This document shows positions 47,029 to 54,348 of a DNA stretch of 54,348 nt, in pieces. This DNA is from Photorhabdus noenieputensis (lineage in GTDB: Bacteria > Pseudomonadota > Gammaproteobacteria > Enterobacterales > Enterobacteriaceae): positions 1 through 54,348 of the forward strand of contig NZ_RCWC01000041.1 of the NCBI RefSeq assembly GCF_018448935.1, given 5' to 3'. Within the stretch, counting starts at the first letter, position 1; every line of letters begins with the position of its first letter. The notes under the pieces are model-generated. The model saw nothing but the letters and a program-made list of their open reading frames with translations. It was not told the DNA's origin and searched no databases. The translations under genes were made by a program, and so were the position numbers.

Positions 47029-47829
47029 TTAGTTCACTAAAGTCGATGATTTTTCCTTACCGATAAAAATGCTACGATAAGAAGAATAATAGCTGGCGAA
47101 AAATATGGGTATAGAGACTAAAAAGCCCAAGCCTAAAGTCACTATAGAAAGTACCATCATTAACCCAAAGATACTAAAGAATAATAAACCGGGCAATAAA
47201 TTCTTCTTCACTGCCTCCAGGCTCATTGATACGGCAGCCCCAAATTTCAAATTATGAAGAACGATTAACGCTGGTGCAAACCAGGTTAAAGCAGCAGCAA
47301 TGATACTGAAAATAAATAGAATAAAGACACTAAGAAATAATGGAGACGAATCGCCTAGGAATATATCAACAGGAATTTCACCATATTGACTAGCTAAAAA
47401 AATGTTAATCACTGCACTACCGCCGACAATAAACATTGCTATGATACCAAGGATCATAATACCAAACGATAAAGCACCAACGGCAAGTAGTGACGCAAAG
47501 TTCTTCTGGAATCCGCTGAATAACAGCCCTAGTTCAAATTCTCCGGTAGTTCTCTGTTTTTCACACAGAGCAATAATGCCCCCGGTCAGTACTAGACCCA
47601 AAATCCCTGCAAATATCCCAAGGAAAGGAATAAGCTGTAAAACAGATATGATAATGAAATAAATGATACTAAGTAGTATCCACATACCCAATTTACGTTT
47701 GACGAGACCCCATGCTTGACTAATCCATCCCATACCTTCGCCGCTACTGAGGGATTGACCTCCAGGGATAAATACCTCCTGATTGTTGTATATAGCGTTG
47801 GAATTAAAATCTAGGTTCTTATTATCCAT
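47029..47829 (-). CDS. BPSS1780-like multi-pass membrane protein, copy A
   Basis: A 266-aa protein with a polar N-terminus (about 30 residues, including NNQEVFIPGGQSLSSGEG) and roughly six hydrophobic helices. It resembles the BPSS1780/YciC-like family of inner-membrane proteins; no biochemical function is known to me. Segments ALCEKQRTTGEFELGLLFSG, FQKNFASLLAVGAL and LTWFAPALIVLHNLKFG are conserved in all three copies of this region. It is the most serS-proximal copy. No neighbouring enzyme explains its role. Confidence 0.75.
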   Translation of the reverse strand: MDNKNLDFNSNAIYNNQEVFIPGGQSLSSGEGMGWISQAWGLVKRKLGMWILLSIIYFIIISVLQLIPFLGIFAGILGLVLTGGIIALCEKQRTTGEFELGLLFSGFQKNFASLLAVGALSFGIMILGIIAMFIVGGSAVINIFLASQYGEIPVDIFLGDSSPLFLSVFILFIFSIIAAALTWFAPALIVLHNLKFGAAVSMSLEAVKKNLLPGLLFFSIFGLMMVLSIVTLGLGFLVSIPIFFASYYSSYRSIFIGKEKSSTLVN

Positions 47830-48668
47830 GTATTTTCCGATTTAATTATTGACTTGTAATTTATTGAATCGCTTTTTCTGTCTGCATCTTCAAAGTTACA
47901 GTCAGTCATAAAAAGCTGGCAAGTATAATATATTAAATTTATTAATCAACAAGTACTAAATAGGAGTAATTACCTAATGGGTGCGGTGGATTTACAAGCA
48001 ATGTGTTGCCGTGTGCTTTAACTTGTTAAAGTGGTTTTATACTTACCTAAATAACTAAGCTATTTCTGTAATATATTGTGGTTTCTTATCATATAACTTA
48101 ATTAATATCTATATTTCAATGCTGATTTTTCATCATGGACTATTTAACTGGTTTGTGAAAAAGTTTACTCTTGTGGTTGAAAATATTATTAAAATTAATT
48201 TTTTTTAGGACAATGGATTATCTGATTAACCTATTTATATTTTTATTATCCTTTTTCATGTAATATAAGCATTAATAAAGTCAATTTTTGTTTTTCATTT
48301 TTCACCGATAGCTTGATGATAGGTCGGTTTTAAACCTGTTATTAAAAATCATTGTTTTAACTTATGATTTTAATCGGTATGAGGTTTTAACTGTTGTTTT
48401 TATCACTTTTGATGCCTACTTTGTATTAAGTTTAATGTGGAGTATTTAAGATATCGAGGTTTCGCATAATAAATATCATATGATAATGCTATTAAGATTT
48501 AATCGAGAAAAATTGCAGGGCATTTTCCATCATGAAAAAACAAACTTTATTTTAAATAACAGGGCTTCTCAACGACTTGAGGTTAAATAGCGCTTTTTTT
48601 CCTTCGTGATGATTTGCTGAAAATAATCACTTTATTCTCAGCAAATAGTAGGCGTATCTTTTAGTTAA
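47830..48668. other. Gene-free spacer between copies A and B, part of a duplication
   Basis: 839 bp with no ORF. The first ~590 bp correspond closely to 49464-50070. Both stretches start with CCATGTATTTTCC, share AACAAGTACTAAATAGGAGTAATTA, CTAAATAACTAAGCTAT and ATATAAGCATTAATAAA, and keep the same order. The block around 48510-48600 (TTTTCCATCATGAAAAAACA) resembles the 3' flank of copy C at 50970-51020. Confidence 0.75.
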
Positions 48669-49463
48669 TTAAAGAGTGGATGATTTATTCGTATTGATAA
48701 AAATGCTGCGGTAGGAGGAGTAATAACTAACGATAAATACCGGAATAGAGATTAGAAAACCTAAACCCAAAGTCATTACCGAGATTATGAAAATGACTGC
48801 TAAGGTGATGAAAAATAATAAACCGGGCAATAGGTTTCTTTTCACCGCTTCCAGGCTCATTGACACGGCAACACCAAATTTCAAATTATGAATAACGATT
48901 AATGCTGGTGCAAACCAGGTTAAAGCAGTAGCAAAAATGTTAAAAATAATCAGAACGAAAGCACCAAGGTATAATGAAGAGAGATCATTTTCGAATATAT
49001 CGATAGGGATCTCACCATCTTGGCTATATAACAATATGTGATCCATTGTACTATTGCTAATAATAAGCATTGCGATAATGCCAAGGAGCGTAACGCCAAG
49101 CGATAAAGCACCAACACCAAGCAGTGATGCAAAATTTTTCTGAAATCCGCTGAATAATAATTTTGGCTTGCATTGGCCAGTTGTTCTTTGTTTTTCACAC
49201 ATGGTAATAAGACCACCAAGAAATACTGAACTAAAAATTTCAGAAAGTATCCCAAGAAAAGGAATAAATTGGATAGCTATTGCAATGATGAAATAAATAA
49301 TACCGAGCAGTATCCATATACTTAATTTATTTCTGACGAGTCTCCATGACTGACTAATCCATTTTATGCCTTCGCCGCTACTGAGGAATTGACCACCAGG
49401 AATAAATACCTCCTGATTGTTGGATATAGTATTGGAATTAAAACTTAGGTTCTTGTTATCCAT
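48669..49463 (-). CDS. BPSS1780-like multi-pass membrane protein, copy B
   Basis: A 264-aa paralogue of copy A with the same layout: polar N-terminus MDNKNLSFNSN with QEVFIPGGQFLSSGEG, then about six hydrophobic helices and the same conserved blocks (CEKQRTTGQCKPKLLFSG, SFQKNF-like FQKNFASLLGVGAL, LTWFAPALIVIHNLKFG). The greatest divergence lies in the extramembrane loop near residues 140-165. The C-terminus YRSIFINTNKSSTL is polar. The upstream sequence is duplicated with that of copy A, so the promoter was copied with the gene. Confidence 0.75.
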   Translation of the reverse strand: MDNKNLSFNSNTISNNQEVFIPGGQFLSSGEGIKWISQSWRLVRNKLSIWILLGIIYFIIAIAIQFIPFLGILSEIFSSVFLGGLITMCEKQRTTGQCKPKLLFSGFQKNFASLLGVGALSLGVTLLGIIAMLIISNSTMDHILLYSQDGEIPIDIFENDLSSLYLGAFVLIIFNIFATALTWFAPALIVIHNLKFGVAVSMSLEAVKRNLLPGLLFFITLAVIFIISVMTLGLGFLISIPVFIVSYYSSYRSIFINTNKSSTL

Positions 49464-49860
49464 GTATTTTCCAATTTAATTATTGATTTGTAATTTATTC
49501 AGTCGCTTTTTCTATCTGCATCTTGAAAGTCACAGTCAGTCGTAAAAAGCTGGTAAGTATATTATATTAATTTTATTAACTAACAAGTACTAAATAGGAG
49601 TAATTAGCCAATAAAGTGATGGACTTACAAGCAATGTTTTGTTTTGACTTGATCAAATGGTTTTACCATTACCTAAATAACTAAGCTATCTCTGTAATAT
49701 ATTGCATCTTATTTTATAGAACTGAATTAATATTTATATTTTCAATGCTGTTTTTTCATTGTCGATTATTTAACTGGTTTTGAAGAAATTTACTCTTGTG
49801 GTTGAAAACGCTATTAAAGTCGTTTCCTTTGGAAAAACAGATTGTTTGATTAATCTATTT

Positions 49861-49908
49861 ATATCCTTATATCCTTATATCCTTATATCCTTATATCCTT
49901 ATATCCTT
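49861..49908. repeat. 8-bp tandem repeat (ATATCCTT)x6
   Basis: Six perfect ATATCCTT units plus a degenerate seventh. The homologous point above copy A (about 48236-48262) has only an unexpanded, imperfect version, so the array grew after the duplication. Confidence 0.95.
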
Positions 49909-50983
49909 ATTTCCTGGCTTATATAAGCATTAATAAATCAGTTTTGTTTTCACTGGTAAGCTTTATCAAGAGAAGGTTTTACACTGTTATTAAAAACCAT
50001 TGTTTTAACCTTAGGTTTTAATTGGCATAAGGTTTTAACCATTTTTTACCACTTTTAACGCCTGCTTTTTATTAAGTTTAATCATTATGAAACATCGTGT
50101 TTTACATTTAACCAACATTAATCATACTTTTTTATCTTTACTGGCTCTGTTTTACCTTTATCTTATCTTGATAAATCAGCCAGTAAATAGCATGATGATA
50201 TAAAGATATACCTTTATGTTTTCTCGAATAATCCCTTTCTTTTTTAGGGCTTAAATTCCGACACATTAATCGTTTTATCCGTTTTTTATTAGGTTATTTT
50301 TATGGTTTGTTTCATAAAATAATGGCGAGAAAACACTTTAATATCAATCTATTTGGATAATATTCCTTTGCATGCTGATTTCTTTTCAGTTTTCTATTAA
50401 GTGTAATTAATTACCTTTATAAAAAATTGCACTATAGTTAAATCTTCCTGCCACATAAAAACCTTAATCTCTTTATGTTCGTGATTTTAAATGGTTATAG
50501 CAGGTTAAATAAATGTAAAATGAGAGGGGGATAAAATCGCCGATAAATGCATTAAACATGATGGGGAAATAGGTCGTTTTTAGCGCCTGTATTTTTTAAA
50601 ATCTGGTATTAATGGTATTAAAATCAAAGCCTATTTCTTTAATATTGTTAAACTTTTTTATTTTTTGCGGTTAATCTGGTTAATCTAAGAATTTTCCGAT
50701 TTCTTTTAATGATTTATCTGATTTTGCGAAAATGTATTACGACTACATAAAATCTTTTGGTTAAGCAAGTTTGCTTAATGCGGTGATTTGTTGTTTTGCC
50801 ACTTTGTTAAACAATTTAGACCTTGTTTTTCCTAATGTTTTTTCTGCTAATATCAGTATAACCTCGGATTTTTTTACTCGTTTTAAACGATCCTTAATTG
50901 GTTGACGCTCTAAGGTAAAAATGTAGCTTCTAATAGCAATCAAACGGGTTAAATCGGGAAAATGGCAGGAGTTTTCCCATCAT

Positions 50984-51014
50984 AAAAAAACAAACCTCGT
51001 TTAAAATAGCGAGG
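50984..51014 (-). terminator. Terminator of membrane-protein copy C
   Basis: On the minus strand CCTCG-CTATTTTAAA-CGAGG is followed by TTTGTTTTTTT, 28 nt past the copy C stop. Confidence 0.82.
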
Positions 51015-51042
51015 CTTGTCAACCTAAGTATTTTTTAGTCGA

Positions 51043-51858
51043 TTAAAATGTGGATGATTTCTCCTTACTGATAAAAATGCTGCGGTAGGAGGAATAATAA
51101 CTAACTAAAAGTACTGGTATAGAGATTAGAAAACCTAGACCAAAAGTCATTACCGAGATTATGAAAATGATCGCATAGGTGATAAAGAATAATAAACCGG
51201 GCAATAGATTTTTTTTCACTGCTGCCAGGCTCATTGATATGGCGGCACCAAATTTCAAATTATGGATAACAATTAGCGCTGGTGCAAACCAGGTCAATGC
51301 GGCATTCACAATTGAGAAAATCATCAGAATAAAGAGACCAAGAAGTAATGAGGACAGACTATTTAGAAGCATTTCGGTTGAAATTTCACTATGTTGAGAG
51401 GCTAAGGCTAATAGAATATGAATTACGGCACTACCACCGGCAATAAACATTGTGATAACACTGAGGATTATAATGCCAAGCGTTAAAGCACCAACGCCGA
51501 GCAGTGACGCAAAGTTTTTCTGAAATCCGTTGAATAACAGCCCTAGCTCGAATTCTCCGCTAGTCCTCTGTTTTTCGCACACGGCAATTATACCGCCGAT
51601 AAATACTGGGTTCAGAAACAAGGAAAATATTCCAATAAAAGGAATAAGCATGAAACTAGCTATACATATAGAATAGATAACATAGAGTAGTATCCACATG
51701 CCCCATTTGTTCTTGACAAGTTGCCATGCTTGAGCAATCCATTTCACACCTTCTGTGCTACTGAGGGACTGACCATTAGGAATAAATACTTCCTGATGGT
51801 CATTAGTCATAGCGTTGGAGTTAAAATTTAAGTTTTGATTATCCATATAATTTTCCAA
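51043..51858 (-). CDS. BPSS1780-like multi-pass membrane protein, copy C
   Basis: A 271-aa third paralogue. The frame opens MENYMDNQNLNFNSN; by comparison with copies A and B, the MDNQNL methionine (51846) is the more likely start, giving 267 aa. It keeps QEVFIPNGQSLSSTEG, CEKQRTSGEFELGLLFNG, FQKNFASLLGVGAL and LTWFAPALIVIHNLKFG, with about six hydrophobic helices. It has a clear rho-independent terminator. Its upstream flank is less similar to those of A and B, suggesting an older or differently arranged duplication. Confidence 0.75.
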   Translation of the reverse strand: MENYMDNQNLNFNSNAMTNDHQEVFIPNGQSLSSTEGVKWIAQAWQLVKNKWGMWILLYVIYSICIASFMLIPFIGIFSLFLNPVFIGGIIAVCEKQRTSGEFELGLLFNGFQKNFASLLGVGALTLGIIILSVITMFIAGGSAVIHILLALASQHSEISTEMLLNSLSSLLLGLFILMIFSIVNAALTWFAPALIVIHNLKFGAAISMSLAAVKKNLLPGLLFFITYAIIFIISVMTFGLGFLISIPVLLVSYYSSYRSIFISKEKSSTF

Positions 51859-52217
51859 TTAATGTGTTGATACATGATATTTCAAATCGCCTTTTTGACT
51901 TTATCTCGGAAGATGCAGTCAGATTGAGAGATTAGGTAAATATATTATATTAATTCTATTGTTCAACAAGCATTAAATATAAGTCGCGACCAGAAAAGAT
52001 AAATGATTTCCTACAAAGTGTTGCTAATTATTTCTAATTGTATCAAATTGATAATAATTGTAATAAAGTGTTTCAATGTTAACTGACGGCTGAATTTAAT
52101 TAACTTCTACCCCATATAATCGGAATGATTTTAATTCCATTGGGTGTTTTTTTCTGTAGAATGGAAAGCACTACTAATAGTTAGTAGTTGGCATTTTAAC
52201 GCTGAGAAGGAGCACAT
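51859..52217. other. Divergent promoter region copy C / hcp
   Basis: 359 bp, AT-rich, no gene. The first part resembles the upstream flanks of copies A and B only in short stretches (for example TATTATATTAATT). No operator was recognised. Confidence 0.55.
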
Positions 52218-52697
52218 ATGTCAGACTTAATTTATTTAACTTTAAAGGGCCGTAGGCAGGGCCTGATATCGGCAGGTTGTTCATCGATAGATTCAATAGG
52301 AAATAAAGGCCAATTAGATCATACAGACCAGATATTCATATATAATCTCAATCATTCTTTAACTTGGGATCAGCATGCCAAGCACCATCCCATAACATTT
52401 AAGAAACCTGTTGATAAATCGTCACCACTTTTGGGAATAGCGATGTCAGAAAATGAAGTATTGGACGGTATCTTTGATATTTATAGAACGAATCGATTTG
52501 GGATTCAGGAGTTATATTACACTATAAAGGTAATTGAGGCGACGATAGTTGATTTAGCTGTTTATCACCCCCATTCGATAACACATGCTGGCGCACAGCC
52601 GCAGGAAACGATATCTTTACGTTATAAGAGTATCACATGGACTCATCATATAGCAGGGACAAGTGCTTATAGTATTTGGGATGATCGCGTTTATTAA
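52218..52697 (+). CDS. hcp: Hcp-family type VI secretion protein
   Basis: A 159-aa Hcp, the subunit of the hexameric-ring tube expelled by the type VI secretion system. The opening IYLTLKGRRQGLISAGCSSI, HTDQIFIYNLNHSLTWD, the central PITFKKPVDKSSPLLG and the closing TWTHHIAGTSAYSIWDDRVY are characteristic of the enterobacterial Hcp1-like group. A strong AAGGAG lies 6 nt before the ATG. There is no C-terminal toxin extension. No other structural T6SS gene is nearby, so this is an orphan hcp next to candidate effector/immunity genes. Confidence 0.93.
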   Translation: MSDLIYLTLKGRRQGLISAGCSSIDSIGNKGQLDHTDQIFIYNLNHSLTWDQHAKHHPITFKKPVDKSSPLLGIAMSENEVLDGIFDIYRTNRFGIQELYYTIKVIEATIVDLAVYHPHSITHAGAQPQETISLRYKSITWTHHIAGTSAYSIWDDRVY

Positions 52698-52702
52698 TTT
52701 AA

Positions 52703-52734
52703 TTGCCGGTAAAATAGTGTTGTTTTACCGGCAA
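52703..52734. terminator. Bidirectional terminator between hcp and immunity-like gene 1
   Basis: TTGCCGGTAAAA pairs perfectly with TTTTACCGGCAA (12 bp, 8-nt loop) between the convergent stops. Confidence 0.8.
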
Positions 52735-52736
52735 AA

Positions 52737-53030
52737 TTACCATTTGTTTTTCCTATAATGTTTGCCGCATGCGATCATAAATGTAATGGTACACAAGAAA
52801 GATAGTATAAAAGAAGTGTATAGCATAAAATCATTATCTGATGTAGATACACTAAGAAATGGAATTCGACCAGTATAGGCAACATTTAGATGAAAAATGT
52901 TAGATGCCATCATAAGTAATACAGCTAAAAAATTAATGTAAACATCATAGGGAATTAAAAGTTTCTTAAAAGCACAATATAGTGGATAAAGTGCAAGTAA
53001 AGAAAAAGTAATGTATAAATAGTCAACCAT
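52737..53030 (-). CDS. Small three-helix membrane protein, immunity-like, copy 1
   Basis: A 97-aa protein with three hydrophobic segments (about residues 3-20, 30-50 and 68-88) and a basic C-terminus (KHYRKNKW). It is closely related to copy 4 (53857-54150): both start MVDYLYITFSLLALYPLY, share PYDVYINF and end HYRKNKW. GAAGGAAG lies about 6 nt before the ATG. Immediately upstream (about 53038-53065) is a decayed copy of the toxin-like ORF end. The family is unknown to me; an inner-membrane immunity role is inferred from context only. Confidence 0.7.
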   Translation of the reverse strand: MVDYLYITFSLLALYPLYCAFKKLLIPYDVYINFLAVLLMMASNIFHLNVAYTGRIPFLSVSTSDNDFMLYTSFILSFLCTITFMIACGKHYRKNKW

Positions 53031-53106
53031 TCTCTTCTTCCTTCAATATGATTTAAATAGTATCTGCGTCACCACAAGCTTAAAGATTATATTTAACTTT
53101 CAACAA

Positions 53107-53379
53107 TTACAACTTCTTTCTACTTCTATCATGTGCAATCATACATGTAATACTACACAATATAGCCAGTACAATAGAACTATAAAACACAAAGTCATCA
53201 ACATAAAAAAACGGAATATAGTCGAAATGAAAGGCATATAAATGAAACGCAATAAATGCTATCAAAAGCAGTGCTGTTGAAAAGTTAATATAGACATCAT
53301 AAGACATTAACAGCTTTTTAAAAGTAAAATATAGAGGATGAAGTATGAGTAAAGAACAAACAATGTATATGTAGCCCAT
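53107..53379 (-). CDS. Small three-helix membrane protein, immunity-like, copy 2
   Basis: A 90-aa paralogue of the other three: MGYIYIVCSLLILHPLYF, SYDVYINFSTALLLIA, FDYIPFFYVDDFVFYSS and a basic end DRSRKKL. Three hydrophobic helices. It lacks a few residues in the loop where copies 1, 3 and 4 read T/S-DNDF. Its ribosome binding site (GTGGG) is weaker. Directly upstream the minus strand still encodes NNIYGQYKSS followed by a stop, matching the end NTIYGQYRSY of the toxin-like ORF at 54162. Confidence 0.7.
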   Translation of the reverse strand: MGYIYIVCSLLILHPLYFTFKKLLMSYDVYINFSTALLLIAFIAFHLYAFHFDYIPFFYVDDFVFYSSIVLAILCSITCMIAHDRSRKKL

Positions 53380-53386
53380 TTTTTAC

Positions 53387-53421
53387 CCACTAAGATGACT
53401 TGTATTGTCCATATATTATTA
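53387..53421 (-). pseudogene. Remnant of the toxin-like ORF 3' end before copy 2
   Basis: Minus strand codons read S-N-N-I-Y-G-Q-Y-K-S-S-stop, corresponding to the terminal N-A-N-T-I-Y-G-Q-Y-R-S-Y-stop of the ORF at 54162. The remnant is separated from the copy 2 start by only 7 nt. Confidence 0.7.
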
Positions 53422-53438
53422 GAATCTATTTTTCATAT

Positions 53439-53717
53439 TTATTTGATAACAACTCGTATCACTATTATATAAGGAACGCAGCTTAAATAACCTAAAGCTA
53501 AAGAGTAACAATGTAAAAAGTCATTGTCAGTGATATCCACATTAAAAAAAGGTATTGAATCGAAATTAAAAACATAAAGATGAAATGCTGAAAAGACCAA
53601 TGGTAATATTATTGCGTAAAAATGGGGATAAAAATTAGATGACATCAATAGTCTTTTTATGCAGAAATAAACAGGGAATAGAAGAATTAAGGATAATGAA
53701 ATATAAGCCAAATTCAT
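53439..53717 (-). CDS. Small three-helix membrane protein, immunity-like, copy 3
   Basis: A 92-aa paralogue: MNLAYISLSLILLFPVYF, then FYPHFYAIILPLVFSAFHLYVF, FDSIPFFNVDITDNDFLH and a hydrophobic third helix. It ends IIVIRVVIK instead of the basic RKNKW. It is the most divergent of the four. The ATG at 53717 has AGGAG 6 nt upstream; the in-frame TTG one codon earlier is rejected. The start overlaps the TGA of the upstream toxin-tail remnant (TGATG). Confidence 0.72.
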   Translation of the reverse strand: MNLAYISLSLILLFPVYFCIKRLLMSSNFYPHFYAIILPLVFSAFHLYVFNFDSIPFFNVDITDNDFLHCYSLALGYLSCVPYIIVIRVVIK

Positions 53718-53774
53718 CAATAACTCCTATTCTGACCATATATAGTGTTTAAATCACCGTTATTAAATAAAGCA
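53717..53774 (-). pseudogene. Remnant of the toxin-like ORF 3' end before copy 3
   Basis: The minus strand encodes ALFNNGDLNTIYGQNRSY and a TGA overlapping the copy 3 ATG. It aligns with ALEITGNANTIYGQYRSY, the last 18 residues of the ORF at 54162, with 12 identical positions. Upstream of this the frame meets a stop within about eight codons, so only the tail survives. Confidence 0.8.
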
Positions 53775-53856
53775 TAAAAATGAATTATTATTTACATCCT
53801 TAATATATCTGATGAATAAATCATTAATCTAGGGTGAGTTTATTCTATTTGCAAAA

Positions 53857-54150
53857 TTACCATTTGTTTTTCCTATAATGTCTGCTGTGTGCGATCATAA
53901 ATATAATAGTACATAACCAAGATAGTGTAAAAGAAGTATAAATCATAAAGTCATTATTTGATATTGACACACCCAAAAATGGAATTTGATTGGTATAGAA
54001 AACATGTATATGGAAAAGATTGGATGCTATCATAAGTAATACGGATGAAAAATTAATGTAAACATCATAGGGAGTTAGGAGTTTTTTAAAAGCAATGTAT
54101 AGAGGATAAAGTGCAAGTAAAGAGAAAGTAATGTATAAATAGTCAACCAT
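53857..54150 (-). CDS. Small three-helix membrane protein, immunity-like, copy 4
   Basis: A 97-aa protein, nearly the same as copy 1 (MVDYLYITFSLLALYPLYIA start, PYDVYINFSSVLLMIASN, SNNDFMIYTS, HYRKNKW end). The ATG at 54150 has GAGGAG 7 nt upstream; the in-frame TTG at 54165 overlaps that ribosome binding site and is rejected. It starts 11 nt after the stop of the toxin-like ORF, whose TGA touches the ribosome binding site, so translation is probably coupled. This is the one copy still joined to an open toxin-like frame. Confidence 0.75.
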   Translation of the reverse strand: MVDYLYITFSLLALYPLYIAFKKLLTPYDVYINFSSVLLMIASNLFHIHVFYTNQIPFLGVSISNNDFMIYTSFTLSWLCTIIFMIAHSRHYRKNKW

Positions 54151-54161
54151 TTTATTTCTCC

Positions 54162-54347
54162 TCAATATGATCTATATTGTCCATAAATGGTATTAGCGTT
54201 GCCAGTGATTTCTAGAGCTATCTCTTTGTAATTCATTATTTCTATACCTTGTCGTTTTAAGCCAACAAGCAGATCTGCATTTATATACCGATATAACCGT
54301 TGACTATCTGATTCAAGTTTGTAACCGAATAATCCATTAATAGACAT
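54162..54347 (-). CDS. C-terminal part of a putative toxin-like protein (may continue past the window)
   Basis: A 61-codon frame reaching the right edge of the window: GLFGYKLESDSQRLYRYIN, GLKRQGIEIMNYKEIALEI, ending NANTIYGQYRSY. An ATG sits at 54347, but it could be internal to a longer gene outside the window. I do not firmly recognise the family; the YRYINADL-type tail is loosely like DUF4225-type C-terminal domains of Photorhabdus and related bacteria (low confidence). The reason to regard it as a toxin tip is context: a coupled small membrane protein follows, and its 3' end has been copied with each of the other three. Confidence 0.55.
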   Translation of the reverse strand: MSINGLFGYKLESDSQRLYRYINADLLVGLKRQGIEIMNYKEIALEITGNANTIYGQYRSY

Positions 54348-54348
54348 A

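Larger units (their letters stand above)
49464..51042. other. Long gene-poor spacer between copies B and C
   Basis: 1.58 kb. The right-hand part 49464-50070 is the duplicate of the spacer above copy A. About 50070-50960 has no counterpart there. It is AT-rich and includes a 60-codon Lys/Arg-rich frame at 50761-50943 (minus strand, TTG start, no good ribosome binding site), which I do not call as a gene. Confidence 0.6.

Noticed and set aside
50761-50943. 60-codon basic frame in the spacer between membrane copies B and C
   Set aside because: TTG start without ribosome binding site, no family recognised; kept only as a possible scar of a lost gene.

Overview
The window reads as a chromosomal segment of a low-to-moderate GC Morganellaceae/Enterobacterales bacterium, almost certainly Photorhabdus. 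The core genes are close to their E. coli counterparts and partly keep E. coli gene order. Four 127-bp ERIC elements are present. The protein at 14076-14390 matches, from memory, the Photorhabdus crystalline inclusion protein CipA. No rRNA or tRNA gene, CRISPR array or complete insertion sequence was seen; the first 114 bases are the tail of an IS transposase.

Layout. (1) 0.6-7.9 kb: a complete histidine operon on the minus strand (hisL leader and attenuator, then G, D-C, B, H, A, F, IE). HisD and HisC form one uninterrupted reading frame. yeeZ diverges from it, as in E. coli. (2) 9.0-11.2 kb: gstB and dacC. (3) 11.2-16.3 kb: an AT-rich accessory island with two unrecognised genes (11228-12082 and 15401-16222), cipA and a divergent CipA-like paralogue; the Cip pair is bracketed by inverted ERIC elements. 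(4) 16.3-46.9 kb: mostly core genes. These are sdaC, ybjG, the sRNA rybB with a sigma-E-type promoter, grxA, a ybjC pseudogene broken by an ERIC insertion, ybjN, rlmC, artPIQM, lysO, macAB, cspD, clpSA, infA, aat, cydCD, trxB, lrp, ftsK (with a perfect 14-fold QQP repeat), lolA, rarA and serS. (5) 46.9-54.3 kb: a second, very AT-rich accessory region. It holds three diverged copies of a BPSS1780-like multi-pass membrane protein separated by long duplicated non-coding stretches and short tandem repeats. Then comes an Hcp-family type VI secretion gene, and convergent to it an array of four paralogous small membrane proteins. Each of the four is immediately preceded by the 3' end, or a decayed trace of the 3' end, of the same putative toxin-like ORF.

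How the genes work together. The his operon makes histidine and is controlled by translation-coupled attenuation. ArtPIQM (arginine uptake) and LysO (basic amino acid export) handle cationic amino acids. ClpS, ClpA and Aat are the adaptor, unfoldase and leucyl/phenylalanyl-transferase of the N-end rule pathway. CydCD exports thiols for cytochrome bd assembly, and TrxB and GrxA belong to thiol redox control. LolA is the periplasmic lipoprotein carrier. FtsK, RarA and SerS serve chromosome segregation, replication restart and translation. The 52.7-54.3 kb array is the strongest candidate for an undescribed system: it looks like repeated capture of toxin-tail plus immunity cassettes.
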